64,000 nucleotides of DNA from Allobacillus salarius (GTDB lineage Bacteria > Bacillota > Bacilli > Bacillales > Alkalibacillaceae), in NCBI RefSeq assembly GCF_007559425.1, contig NZ_VMHE01000003.1, positions 1 through 64,000 on the forward strand. The letters are read 5' to 3'. Position numbers and translations under genes: made by a program. This document shows positions 45,249 through 53,006 of the stretch, one piece after another; within the stretch, counting starts at the first letter, position 1; the number at the start of each line of letters is the position of its first letter. The notes below the pieces were generated by a model. The model ran no database searches. It had not been told where the DNA came from and worked only from the letters and a program-made list of their open reading frames with translations.

Positions 45249-45908
45249 TCAATTAACAGTCGTTTTTCGCTTCGTATAGGCAACTACTTTGTATTCGATT
45301 CTGGTTTGATCAATTTGTGTACCTTTTTCACCAAAATAGAAAGTTAGTAGCTTTCTTGCCTCTTCAATCGAATCAAAGATAAATTCCGTATGAATAACAT
45401 GATAGTCAAATCCTCGTTGCACCCATTTAGAAACATTACTTGATATATCTTGTGTAGATAAAGAACAAAACTCGTCGTTTCCGTAGTTATCTACAATAAT
45501 AATTATTCCATCATCTTTTACAACTCGTTCAACTTCTTTTAATCCGTCATCAAGGTCCGTAATCCCATCAAAAAAGAAAGCCCAAGTCGAATACATTGCA
45601 TCAAATGTTTTTGAGTGAAATGGAATTGACTGTGCCACGCCGTTAGACCATATGAGTCTTTTATTTCGGTCAATCATTTTTTCATCTGGTTCCACTGCAA
45701 TGATGTGACGGTGTCCATTCGTTAGCTTCTCCGCTGTGAATCCATTCCCAGCACCGACATCCAACAAATTCCCATCAGGTAAAATGCGATCCAGGAATTC
45801 AATCACTTTTCCCTCTCTATCTATACATCTACGTTCAATTTCAAATAAATCAGGATTTGTTGAACCATAAAACGGTATTATTTTTGAGTTTTTATTGTCT
45901 TTTATCAT
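45249..45908 (-). CDS. Class I SAM-dependent methyltransferase, predicted to be controlled by a leader peptide
   Basis: 219 aa. SAM-binding motif I LLDVGAGNGFTAEKL at about residues 48-62, acidic IAVEPDEKM in strand 2 and VVKDDGIIIIVDNYG later, the Methyltransf_11 pattern. It lacks the N-terminal and motif-IV signatures of Erm rRNA methylases. Its ribosome-binding site (CCAGGAGG) is paired with the codons of a 12-residue leader peptide, the arrangement of inducible antibiotic resistance genes. The target (drug, rRNA or other) is unknown. Transcribed on its own, convergent with clpP. Confidence 0.85.
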   Translation of the reverse strand: MIKDNKNSKIIPFYGSTNPDLFEIERRCIDREGKVIEFLDRILPDGNLLDVGAGNGFTAEKLTNGHRHIIAVEPDEKMIDRNKRLIWSNGVAQSIPFHSKTFDAMYSTWAFFFDGITDLDDGLKEVERVVKDDGIIIIVDNYGNDEFCSLSTQDISSNVSKWVQRGFDYHVIHTEFIFDSIEEARKLLTFYFGEKGTQIDQTRIEYKVVAYTKRKTTVN

Positions 45909-45909
45909 T

Positions 45910-45950
45910 TTTAGCCTCCTGGAGTTTTTTACTTTTGATCAGGGGCTAAA
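45910..45950 (-). promoter_or_regulatory. Translational attenuator hairpin sequestering the methyltransferase RBS
   Basis: Minus-strand TTTAGCCCCTG (45950-45940, codons 6-10 of the leader peptide) pairs with CAGGAGGCTAAA (45921-45910) over 11 bp with one bulged A. The whole AGGAGG Shine-Dalgarno is inside the stem, and the methyltransferase ATG follows directly. The loop is A-rich. Confidence 0.75.
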
Positions 45951-45967
45951 TTACGCAACCTTTCCAT
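45929..45967 (-). CDS. 12-residue leader peptide MERLRNLAPDQK
   Basis: ATG preceded by GAGGTG at a good spacing; 12 codons and TAA, ending 20 bp before the methyltransferase start. Residues 3-5 are Arg-Leu-Arg, the +X+ motif at which macrolide- or ketolide-bound ribosomes arrest in leader peptides such as ErmDL. A ribosome stopped with codon 4 in the P site would cover the 5' arm of the attenuator hairpin and free the downstream RBS. Known: the motif and mechanism. Inferred: that they operate here. Confidence 0.72.
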   Translation of the reverse strand: MERLRNLAPDQK

Positions 45968-45994
45968 TCTGTTTCACCTCATTTCAATGGTTCT

Positions 45995-46023
45995 ATAATA
46001 ACATCATTTTCAGAATAGTTAAA
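45995..46023 (-). promoter_or_regulatory. Promoter of the leader peptide-methyltransferase unit
   Basis: Minus strand TTTAAC, 17-bp spacer, TATTAT; predicted start about 20 nt before the leader ORF, leaving just room for its ribosome-binding site. Confidence 0.6.
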
Positions 46024-46063
46024 CAAACATTAGTTAAGCTTTCATGGTATATTTCTGTTAAAT

Positions 46064-46118
46064 AAAAAAGCAGTTCGATTAAAGGCATAAATTTCATTAG
46101 CCCTTAATCAAACTACTT
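46064..46118 (-). terminator. Terminator of the putP operon
   Basis: Minus strand AAGTAGTTTGATTAAGGGC pairs with GCCTTTAATCGAACTGCTT, followed by TTTTATTT. Confidence 0.88.
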
Positions 46119-46142
46119 CACATGTTAACGTTCTATTAAAGT

Positions 46143-47603
46143 TTAATTAGCCACTTCCTTCATATCTTCTTCAACCGCAGCTGCTTTATCAGGCATCAAT
46201 AGACTAAAGACAATCCCGAAGAATAACGCGATGAAGAATGTTGTGAAACGAGAAGTCATCATTTCTTCTAGTGGCGTGCTGATCCATAACACGGTCGATA
46301 GCAAACCAGAAACGATTGTCGCAATCACACCAGCACTGGAGTATCTTTTCCAGAAGAACGCCATGATAATTGCCGGTGACAATGTACATCCGACTCCAGC
46401 CCACGCCCAACCAACTACGAGGTAAAGCAATGATTCAGATACGAGTGCAATGACCATTCCGATGGCACCGAAAAACAGCACAGAAAAACGAGATAACCAC
46501 AACAATTGTTTTTGCGTTAGCTTAATGCCTAAAGCTTGGTTGATGATATCTTCCGTCACAGACCCCGTTACAACGACTAACTGAGAGTTTGCTGTTGAAA
46601 TAATTGCCGCCAACACGCCGGCTAATAGTAATCCAGCAATCCATGGAGGCATGAACTGTAAAATCATCGTCGGCAGTAATGTTTCAACATCCCCGAAACT
46701 TCCTTGATCATAGAGAGCAATCGCTGCAATACCGATGGCGAATGCACCAGTGTATGCCAATACGGTCCATAGGATCGCAACATTTCTTCCTTGTTTCACT
46801 TCTTTGTCATTTCGCAGTGCCATAAATCGTGCACTTAGCTGCGGTTGCCCACCTAAAAATCCGAAGAACCAAGAGAAGTTTGTGAAGAATAACACGCCGA
46901 GCGAGAAGCCTGTCACACCGCCAAACCATTTATCAAAGGTAGGACCAGCTTCAACAAGCGCTGCGCTGACAGAAATGTCGTTGGCAAAAATGTGGGCGAA
47001 AGCGACAATCGGAAGTGCGACTAATGTAATGACCATCATGACACTTTGAATCATATCTGTCCAAACGACAGAGATGAAACCACCCGCAAAAGCGATGGCG
47101 ATAATGACAACCGTTGATAGAATGACACCCCATACAGGTGGAATATCAAACGTTGTCAGTAACATTTTTCCTGCACCGGCCATTTGTGCGCCGACATAAA
47201 ACATTAAAAATCCACCGATCAAAATACCTGCTAACCAACGAATCATGTTTGCCTTCTGACCAAAACGTTTCGCTAAATAATCTGGCAATGTAAGAGCATT
47301 ATATTTTTCTGCTTCATCTTTAAATCGCTTGGCAAGAAATAGCCAAGAAAATAAAATACCTGAAGCAATACCAGCTGCAACCCAAACACCCGATAACCCT
47401 GCAGTGAATACAAATCCGGTATACCCGAGTAGTAGCCAGGCTGATTCACCAGTTGCCCGTTCGGAAAATGCGAGCGCCCAACCTGGAAGCTTTTTCCCTC
47501 CTAATAAGAAATCGGACTGTGATTTACTTTGCTTGCTGAAATAATAACCAATGGCCATGATGATCAAACAGTAGATGATGAATTCCGTTAATATTATATT
47601 CAT
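46143..47603 (-). CDS. putP: Sodium/proline symporter (PutP family)
   Basis: 486 aa with about thirteen membrane segments, sodium:solute symporter family. PutP-like features: SERATGESAWLLLGYTG near residue 47, FAGGFISVVWTDMIQS, and GGQPQLSARFMALRND. It imports proline with Na+, for nutrition or osmoprotection. It is the last gene of a three-gene unit with an OCD-family enzyme and an FAD oxidase, suggesting a catabolic role with an imino acid or related substrate. Confidence 0.9.
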   Translation of the reverse strand: MNIILTEFIIYCLIIMAIGYYFSKQSKSQSDFLLGGKKLPGWALAFSERATGESAWLLLGYTGFVFTAGLSGVWVAAGIASGILFSWLFLAKRFKDEAEKYNALTLPDYLAKRFGQKANMIRWLAGILIGGFLMFYVGAQMAGAGKMLLTTFDIPPVWGVILSTVVIIAIAFAGGFISVVWTDMIQSVMMVITLVALPIVAFAHIFANDISVSAALVEAGPTFDKWFGGVTGFSLGVLFFTNFSWFFGFLGGQPQLSARFMALRNDKEVKQGRNVAILWTVLAYTGAFAIGIAAIALYDQGSFGDVETLLPTMILQFMPPWIAGLLLAGVLAAIISTANSQLVVVTGSVTEDIINQALGIKLTQKQLLWLSRFSVLFFGAIGMVIALVSESLLYLVVGWAWAGVGCTLSPAIIMAFFWKRYSSAGVIATIVSGLLSTVLWISTPLEEMMTSRFTTFFIALFFGIVFSLLMPDKAAAVEEDMKEVAN

Positions 47604-47640
47604 CGAAAATCTCCTTTTTTTTAGGCTAAGCCTTTACTGA

Positions 47641-48618
47641 TCATTCAAGTTTGGTACCCACTTCACTTAACATCACTTTGTCATGAATCACATTCGCTGC
47701 AGCAACATCAAATAATCCCATTCCAGTCGACTTAAAGACCACACTCCCCTCTGGATGATTTCTCCAGTATTCTTCTGCATCAAAACTGTTTATTTGAATG
47801 ACATCCGAAAATTGCTGGATGTCTTCTTTCACATACCAATTGGATTCAATCGCTTGAATGACATCGCCACTTTCTTTCATCGCGTCTTCACTATCGACGA
47901 AAAAGTGATCACATAGGGCATACAACTGTTGTGGAAATTCACGCATCGTTGGTTGAAAAGAACCGATGCCGATAATCAATTTGCCTTTTAATAGTTCCTG
48001 TTTATCAGGCAATACCGGGTCATGGGAAGACGTTGCAGTAATAACGACATCTGCGTGCTGAATCGCTTCCTCAGCGGAATGACAAGGATAAATGACTATG
48101 TCATCAGGTAACCTTTCGTGCAAACGCTCAATTAAAGGTTCCAACTTTTCATACGTGCGGTTCGATATATAAATCTCCTTAAAAGGGTGTGCTGCACAAG
48201 CGGCTAACGTTTGATAAAATCCTTGGACACCCGCACCGATTACCGCCAGCCGTTCAGCATTTGGTTTTGCGAGTCTTCGTACGGCAGCTCCACCAAGCGC
48301 TCCCGTTCGGAACCCAGTAATAAAGTTTCCGTCCATAATCGCTAACACTTCACCGTTTTGACTATCGTTTAAAATAACGAGTCCTTGAATGACAGGTTTA
48401 TCTTTATTCTCCGGAAAAGACGTGAGTAATTTCGTTGCAATTGCTTTGTCTGTAATACATGGCATAAGTATCATCGTATTTGAGTCATGTTGAACTTGCA
48501 TCCGTGTAGGCATTTGATATTTTTTGTCCGCATAAACCCGATAAGCTTCTTCCATCGCATCGATCATTTCTTCCATCGTAATCGATGACTCAATTGTTTG
48601 CTGATTGAGATAAAGCAT
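47641..48618 (-). CDS. Ornithine cyclodeaminase/mu-crystallin family protein (possible pyrroline-2-carboxylate reductase)
   Basis: 325 aa. NAD(P)-binding motif VIGAGVQGFYQTLAACAAH near residue 130, and TGFRTGALGGAAVRRLA before it, as in the OCD/mu-crystallin family. Members include ornithine cyclodeaminase, alanine dehydrogenase and Delta1-pyrroline-2-carboxylate/ketimine reductases. Next to a DadA-type oxidase and PutP, a ketimine reductase yielding L-proline is plausible. 30 bp downstream of the oxidase gene. Confidence 0.8.
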   Translation of the reverse strand: MLYLNQQTIESSITMEEMIDAMEEAYRVYADKKYQMPTRMQVQHDSNTMILMPCITDKAIATKLLTSFPENKDKPVIQGLVILNDSQNGEVLAIMDGNFITGFRTGALGGAAVRRLAKPNAERLAVIGAGVQGFYQTLAACAAHPFKEIYISNRTYEKLEPLIERLHERLPDDIVIYPCHSAEEAIQHADVVITATSSHDPVLPDKQELLKGKLIIGIGSFQPTMREFPQQLYALCDHFFVDSEDAMKESGDVIQAIESNWYVKEDIQQFSDVIQINSFDAEEYWRNHPEGSVVFKSTGMGLFDVAAANVIHDKVMLSEVGTKLE

Positions 48619-48648
48619 CGTATAAATCCCCCTTTCATAAAATCGGTG

Positions 48649-49812
48649 TTAGACAATTGCTCCTTCTATTAATAAGTCATTTTCTTTGAATCGCTCAAAG
48701 CGAAGCGGACGTAAATCCATCGTTTCGTATTGACCGTAATGAATTAACTCGGCAAGACATTGGCCGACTGCTGGAGCTTGCTGCATCCCATGACCACTAA
48801 AACCACAAGCCATGTAATAGCCCTTAGCTTCAGGGTGTTCTCCGACAATTGCATTTTGGTCCTCAGTGTTATGGGCATACAATCCCGCCCAGCCACTGAT
48901 GATTTTTGCATGTTCAAAATTTTTGATGCGGTGACCTAATATCGGCCATAACTGTTCCATAAAGAAAGAACGTTTCCAAGAAAAATCAATACCTGGTGTT
49001 ACTTTTTCACTAAAACCACTGATGAAATATTGTCCTTCATGACGGAAATAAACACCTGATGGATCTACAGTCAGCGGTAATTGTTTAGCAAGCGGCTCTT
49101 CGGTATCAAATTGGATGATTTGTCGTTTAAGTGGGATGACAGGGATCGGAAAACCACTATTTTCACTAATTTGTGCCGCCCAACCACCTGCACAATTAAT
49201 GACGAACGGTGCTTGATAACGATCGCCTGTCGTTGTTTCTACTCCAGTGACAACGCCAGATTCGTGCGTAATACGTTCGACTTGTTCACAAACAAAGGTC
49301 GCACCTAATTGCTTTGCATTTTTGGCGTAACCTTGCATCACCGAATACGGATCCAAATAACCGTCTTCAGCGCAATACAATCCACCAACTAAGTCATGAG
49401 TCGTTAATTCAGGAATAACATTTTGTAGTTCGTCAGGTGTTAACAGTTCTGATGGCACGCCATAACTCCGTTGCAACTCTGCTTGCGCTTTTAATTCAGA
49501 CCAGTTTTCGTCTTGCGCTAAAAAGAAATATCCGTGTTGTCTAAAATCAATTTCTGCTGGCTCCCCGTTCACAGCCATATCTTCTGGAAACGTCAAATAT
49601 TTTTGCAATGAATAGCGACTGATCTGAATGTTGATGCCAGTCGTAAACAGTTGCCTGATTCCCCCGGCACTCCGTGGTGTGGATGAATATTCATAAAGAG
49701 AATCCTTTTCAAAAATTAATATTTCACCTTCAAAGCCTTCTTTTAATAAATGATAAGCAACGCTGGAACCGATTACGCCTCCACCGATAATAATGAGATC
49801 TGTCTGTCTCAT
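48649..49812 (-). CDS. FAD-dependent amino-acid oxidase (DadA/sarcosine oxidase-like)
   Basis: 387 aa, DAO family. Rossmann motif IIGGGVIGSSVAYHLL at residues 7-22, FAD-contact RSAGGIRQLFT, and C-terminal GHGMQQAPAVGQCLAEL. Enzymes of this fold oxidise D-amino acids, sarcosine, glycine or proline derivatives. First gene of the unit, divergent from the PucR-type regulator. The exact substrate is not deducible. Confidence 0.85.
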   Translation of the reverse strand: MRQTDLIIIGGGVIGSSVAYHLLKEGFEGEILIFEKDSLYEYSSTPRSAGGIRQLFTTGINIQISRYSLQKYLTFPEDMAVNGEPAEIDFRQHGYFFLAQDENWSELKAQAELQRSYGVPSELLTPDELQNVIPELTTHDLVGGLYCAEDGYLDPYSVMQGYAKNAKQLGATFVCEQVERITHESGVVTGVETTTGDRYQAPFVINCAGGWAAQISENSGFPIPVIPLKRQIIQFDTEEPLAKQLPLTVDPSGVYFRHEGQYFISGFSEKVTPGIDFSWKRSFFMEQLWPILGHRIKNFEHAKIISGWAGLYAHNTEDQNAIVGEHPEAKGYYMACGFSGHGMQQAPAVGQCLAELIHYGQYETMDLRPLRFERFKENDLLIEGAIV

Positions 49813-49979
49813 GAAGCTCCCTCCTCATTGTCAGAATATTGTTTCTTTTTATCGTACAAAAAGTATTAAGGAGTTGACTATGGTTAACCTGCATAAAATA
49901 AATGAAAATTACCACTATTAAAAATGTTTTGTTTCATGGTAAAATAAATATAAATTGTCAGTTGAACGGAGTGTGTAAG

Positions 49980-51155
49980 GTGAACGAATTTGTACAGTTT
50001 GCACAAAGAGCTGTGAAAGCGGTTTCAAATATACTGCCTTTTTCTATAAGTCTTACAGATGATAAAGGATTAATTGTTGGAGATTCCAATTCACGTCGGG
50101 TTGGCACATTCCATGAACCTTCACAACAAGTCATCATGGAGAATAAACTTGTCCTGTTTGACGAAGAAACGACCGATCATTCAAAAAATATATATCCCGG
50201 AGCAGCGGTTCCACTCCATTTTGATTTTGAGACGATTGGTGTTTTAGGAATCATTGGAGATCCAAAAGAAGTTGAACCGTATGCCCTGTTAGTAAAAAGT
50301 TACATTGAAATGATGTGGAACGAAGCTGCACACCAACAACGTCGTACATTTGAGATCAGCCATATGGAAACATTTTTGCATTATGTCTTATTTAAACCAG
50401 ATGCTGAAAAAGAAAAAATTATTGAATACTGTGACATGATGGATATACCTCATTCGAAAACTCGTTTTATCATCGTGGCAGATTTTGGTCATTCATTGTC
50501 GACAATTAACCAAAAAACGTTAACACTAGATGAAATTAAATACCGCTTCATTCACCTTATGAAAAATATATTCAACAATCATGATGATTTATGCGCTTTT
50601 TTGAATAATGACCGCATTGTCTTGTGCAAACCATCCTATGGAATTGAAGATTATAAAGAGCAGTTGAAAGAATTCGTTACACAAGCAAAACGTTTCTCGG
50701 AACAAGCGAATCGTTTATCGATTAAAGAAGTCTCCATTGCTGCAGGTCCTCTCGTCTCATCCATCGGTGAATTGACAAACTCCTACCAAAAGGCGGATCT
50801 ACTTATTCGTTTCGCAAAGAAAAACGGTTTAAATGGTGGAGCCTATCATTGTCTAGATCCGGATATACTTGCGAATCTATTTTATGACGGATCAACCCAT
50901 CTACTAGACGAATCACTTGAAATGCTCTTTCAGCCATTGATGGACGATCCGGCTAGCGTAGAGTTGATCAAGAACTTCACGACTTATTTGGAATGCAATA
51001 TGAATATTAGCGAGGCGGCAGAACAACTTTTCGTTCACCGAAACACCTTACTTTATCGACTCAATAAAGTAGAACGAATGACAGGCATTCCTTATAAAAA
51101 TTTCAAACTCGCATCGATGCTTTATTATTTTTTACAGCGTAAAGCTAGTAGTTGA
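49980..51155 (+). CDS. PucR/CdaR-family transcriptional activator of the putP cluster
   Basis: 391 aa from GTG 49980 with GGAG upstream (an earlier ATG has no site). The C-terminal PucR helix-turn-helix NISEAAEQLFVHRNTLLYRLNKVE is clear at about residues 340-365; the N-terminal two thirds look like a sensory domain. PucR-type PutR activates proline catabolism in Bacillus. Being divergent from the FAD-oxidase gene it probably controls that unit. A perfect cre site lies in its first codons. Confidence 0.85.
   Translation: MNEFVQFAQRAVKAVSNILPFSISLTDDKGLIVGDSNSRRVGTFHEPSQQVIMENKLVLFDEETTDHSKNIYPGAAVPLHFDFETIGVLGIIGDPKEVEPYALLVKSYIEMMWNEAAHQQRRTFEISHMETFLHYVLFKPDAEKEKIIEYCDMMDIPHSKTRFIIVADFGHSLSTINQKTLTLDEIKYRFIHLMKNIFNNHDDLCAFLNNDRIVLCKPSYGIEDYKEQLKEFVTQAKRFSEQANRLSIKEVSIAAGPLVSSIGELTNSYQKADLLIRFAKKNGLNGGAYHCLDPDILANLFYDGSTHLLDESLEMLFQPLMDDPASVELIKNFTTYLECNMNISEAAEQLFVHRNTLLYRLNKVERMTGIPYKNFKLASMLYYFLQRKASS
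50014..50027 (+). promoter_or_regulatory. cre site inside the regulator's 5' coding region
   Basis: TGAAAGCGGTTTCA fits the CcpA-binding consensus TGWAANCGNTNWCA at every position and lies about 35 bp into the gene, where CcpA commonly acts as a roadblock. Confidence 0.7.
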
Positions 51156-51213
51156 TTGGGAGAGCGCTATTGGAGGGAAAGTGGTGCTTTAGAAGGCCAG
51201 TGGGCGTAGATTA

Positions 51214-51525
51214 TATACGCCCGGAATTGTGGAATGTGCGCCCAGGACTTGCGGATATGCTCCCTGCGTGTTGTATTATGTGACCAGTTTCGGTGAATAT
51301 GCGCCCTGGCAGGAATAATATGAGACGAATCTTTGAAAATATGAGCCTTTATGTAAATGTAAAATTGAGCTTAACTTACGGATTCTCGGCAGTGATCCAT
51401 GTGTCATATGCGCCCGTTTCGGTGAAATATGCACCTTCTTGTGGCGGATATGCATCCTTCTTCTTCGGTTATGCGACCAACTCTGGAAGATATGCGACCA
51501 AAAGAAAATAATATGAGCCTTCCAA
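51214..51525. repeat. 21-bp tandem repeat array, locus F (different core)
   Basis: The core ATATGCGCCC/ATATGCGACC has its GCG at 217 (as ACG), 238, 259, 280, 301, 322 and 343 (+51000), then after 67 degenerate bases at 410, 431, 452, 473, 494 and 515. All other steps are exactly 21 bp. The core is unlike the other loci, but the period and intergenic location are the same. It follows the PucR-type gene. Confidence 0.87.
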
Positions 51526-51557
51526 AGCACTTCACCGAAAAACTTCCCAATTCATCA

Positions 51558-51585
51558 TTGCATTTTTTTCTGAATATTGTAAAAT
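51558..51585 (+). promoter_or_regulatory. Promoter of the CoA-transferase operon
   Basis: TTGCAT, 16-bp spacer, TAAAAT, placed just before the structured leader. Confidence 0.6.
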
Positions 51586-51590
51586 AGATA

Positions 51591-51767
51591 ACAAACCAAG
51601 GTTAAACTGTCACAAGCAGTTATTCTCCCTTGGATGCTGAAATACTTTAATAACTAAAACTGTTCCATAGCCGAAACTCCTTGTTGCCGAGGAGATGCAA
51701 GGCGAATGTGAAGCCAGTTCATTGTTTTTAGTCGGATGACTAATCACTTTGTGCTGGCTTTTTTTAA
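51591..51767 (+). ncRNA. Structured 5' leader with an intrinsic terminator (candidate cis-regulatory RNA)
   Basis: About 175 nt between the promoter and the CoA-transferase gene. CCAAGG/CCTTGG encloses an AACTG/CAGTT hairpin (51595-51640); CTCCT/AGGAG forms another (near 51677-51694). AAGCCAG...CTGGCTTTTTTT with an inner TTAGTC/GACTAA stem is a terminator (51710-51766). I compared it from memory with T-box, lysine, SAM, TPP, FMN, glycine, purine, cobalamin, THF and c-di-GMP classes and found no match. Confidence 0.55.
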
Positions 51768-51807
51768 TGGCTTTTATGTTTGATGTTGAATGAGAGGAGT
51801 GATCAAG

Positions 51808-52995
51808 CTGAGTAACACATTGGAAGGTATTCGTGTTCTCGATTTGTCGAGGGTACTTGCCGGTCCCTATTGTACGATGATTTTGGGCGACCTCGGCGCT
51901 GAAATCGTCAAGGTGGAAGCGCCTGGTGGTAGTGATGAGACGCGCGGTTGGGGACCTCCTTTTCAAGAAGGAGTCAGTGCGTATTACCTTTGTGCGAACC
52001 GGAATAAAAAAAGCCTTACTGTTAACTTGAAATCGGAAGAAGGTCAGCGGTTGATTCATCAGCTCGTCAAAGAGAGTGATGTCGTTATCAATAATTTCAA
52101 GACGGGTACGATGGATCGACTGAATCTAGGGTATGACGAGTTGAAAAAAATCAACCCTGGACTTGTCTATTGCTCGATAACAGGGTTTGGTGAAACCGGA
52201 CCGTATAAGGATTTTCCTGGCTATGATTTTATTATTCAAGCAATGAGTGGCTTGATGAGTATTACAGGGACGGAGGAATCAGGTCCACAGAAGGTCGGTG
52301 TCGCCATCACGGACATTTTGACAGGGCTCTATGCGTGTATTGGCATCCAAGGTGCCTTATTGGAACGCACCCAGTCTGGTGAGGGGCAAAAAATCGATAT
52401 ATCCCTTTATGATTCTGCTGTCAGTTCACTCGTTAACATTGCGAGCAATTACTTGATGGCTGGGAAAATTCCAGAGCGACTCGGGAATCATCATGCCAAT
52501 ATTGTTCCTTATCAAACTTTTGATACGAGTGATGGCAGTCTCGTCATTGCAGTTGGAAATGACCGACAGTTCGCTCAGTTAACCAAATTCCTCGGGCATT
52601 CGGAGCTGGCTGAAGACCCTCGCTTTCAGACGAACGCCAAGCGCGTCGAGAACCGTGAACAGCTCAGTCCTATTTTAAATGACCTGTTCAAACAAGAATC
52701 AACCGCTCACTGGACGGAAGTTTGCCGGCAAAACAATATTCCATGCGGACCGATCCAAAACCTAAGTGAGTTAACGGAAGATCCACAGCTGCAGCACCGT
52801 GACATGTTTATCGAACAAGAACATCCTGTTGCAGGAGACATCAAGCTCGTCGGCAGCCCATTAAAATTATCTAAGACACCGGTGCAGTATCAATCGTACC
52901 CACCATCTGCCGGTGAGCATAACGAAGAACTTCTGCAAACAATCGGATATTCAACAGAGGAAATTGAGCAAATGAAAAAGAACCATATTATATAG
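51808..52995 (+). CDS. CoA-transferase family III (CaiB/BaiF), probable glutarate CoA-transferase
   Basis: 395 aa if started at CTG 51808, the codon 8 nt after AGAGGAG; an ATG at 51790 overlaps the ribosome-binding site itself. The family start LEGIRVLDLSRVLAGPYCTM follows at once. The catalytic Asp region is AITDILTGLYA (about residue 170). Class III enzymes move CoA between carboxylic acids. With an acyl-CoA dehydrogenase and aldehyde dehydrogenase downstream and lysine genes nearby, succinyl-CoA:glutarate transfer is the best guess; the family alone does not show it. Confidence 0.85.
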   Translation: MSNTLEGIRVLDLSRVLAGPYCTMILGDLGAEIVKVEAPGGSDETRGWGPPFQEGVSAYYLCANRNKKSLTVNLKSEEGQRLIHQLVKESDVVINNFKTGTMDRLNLGYDELKKINPGLVYCSITGFGETGPYKDFPGYDFIIQAMSGLMSITGTEESGPQKVGVAITDILTGLYACIGIQGALLERTQSGEGQKIDISLYDSAVSSLVNIASNYLMAGKIPERLGNHHANIVPYQTFDTSDGSLVIAVGNDRQFAQLTKFLGHSELAEDPRFQTNAKRVENREQLSPILNDLFKQESTAHWTEVCRQNNIPCGPIQNLSELTEDPQLQHRDMFIEQEHPVAGDIKLVGSPLKLSKTPVQYQSYPPSAGEHNEELLQTIGYSTEEIEQMKKNHII

Positions 52996-53006
52996 GAGGA
53001 ATGAAC

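Noticed and set aside
51591-51767. Lysine riboswitch or T-box in front of the CoA-transferase operon
   Set aside because: Neither the L-box conserved sequences nor the T-box GGGTGGNACCGCG element is visible.
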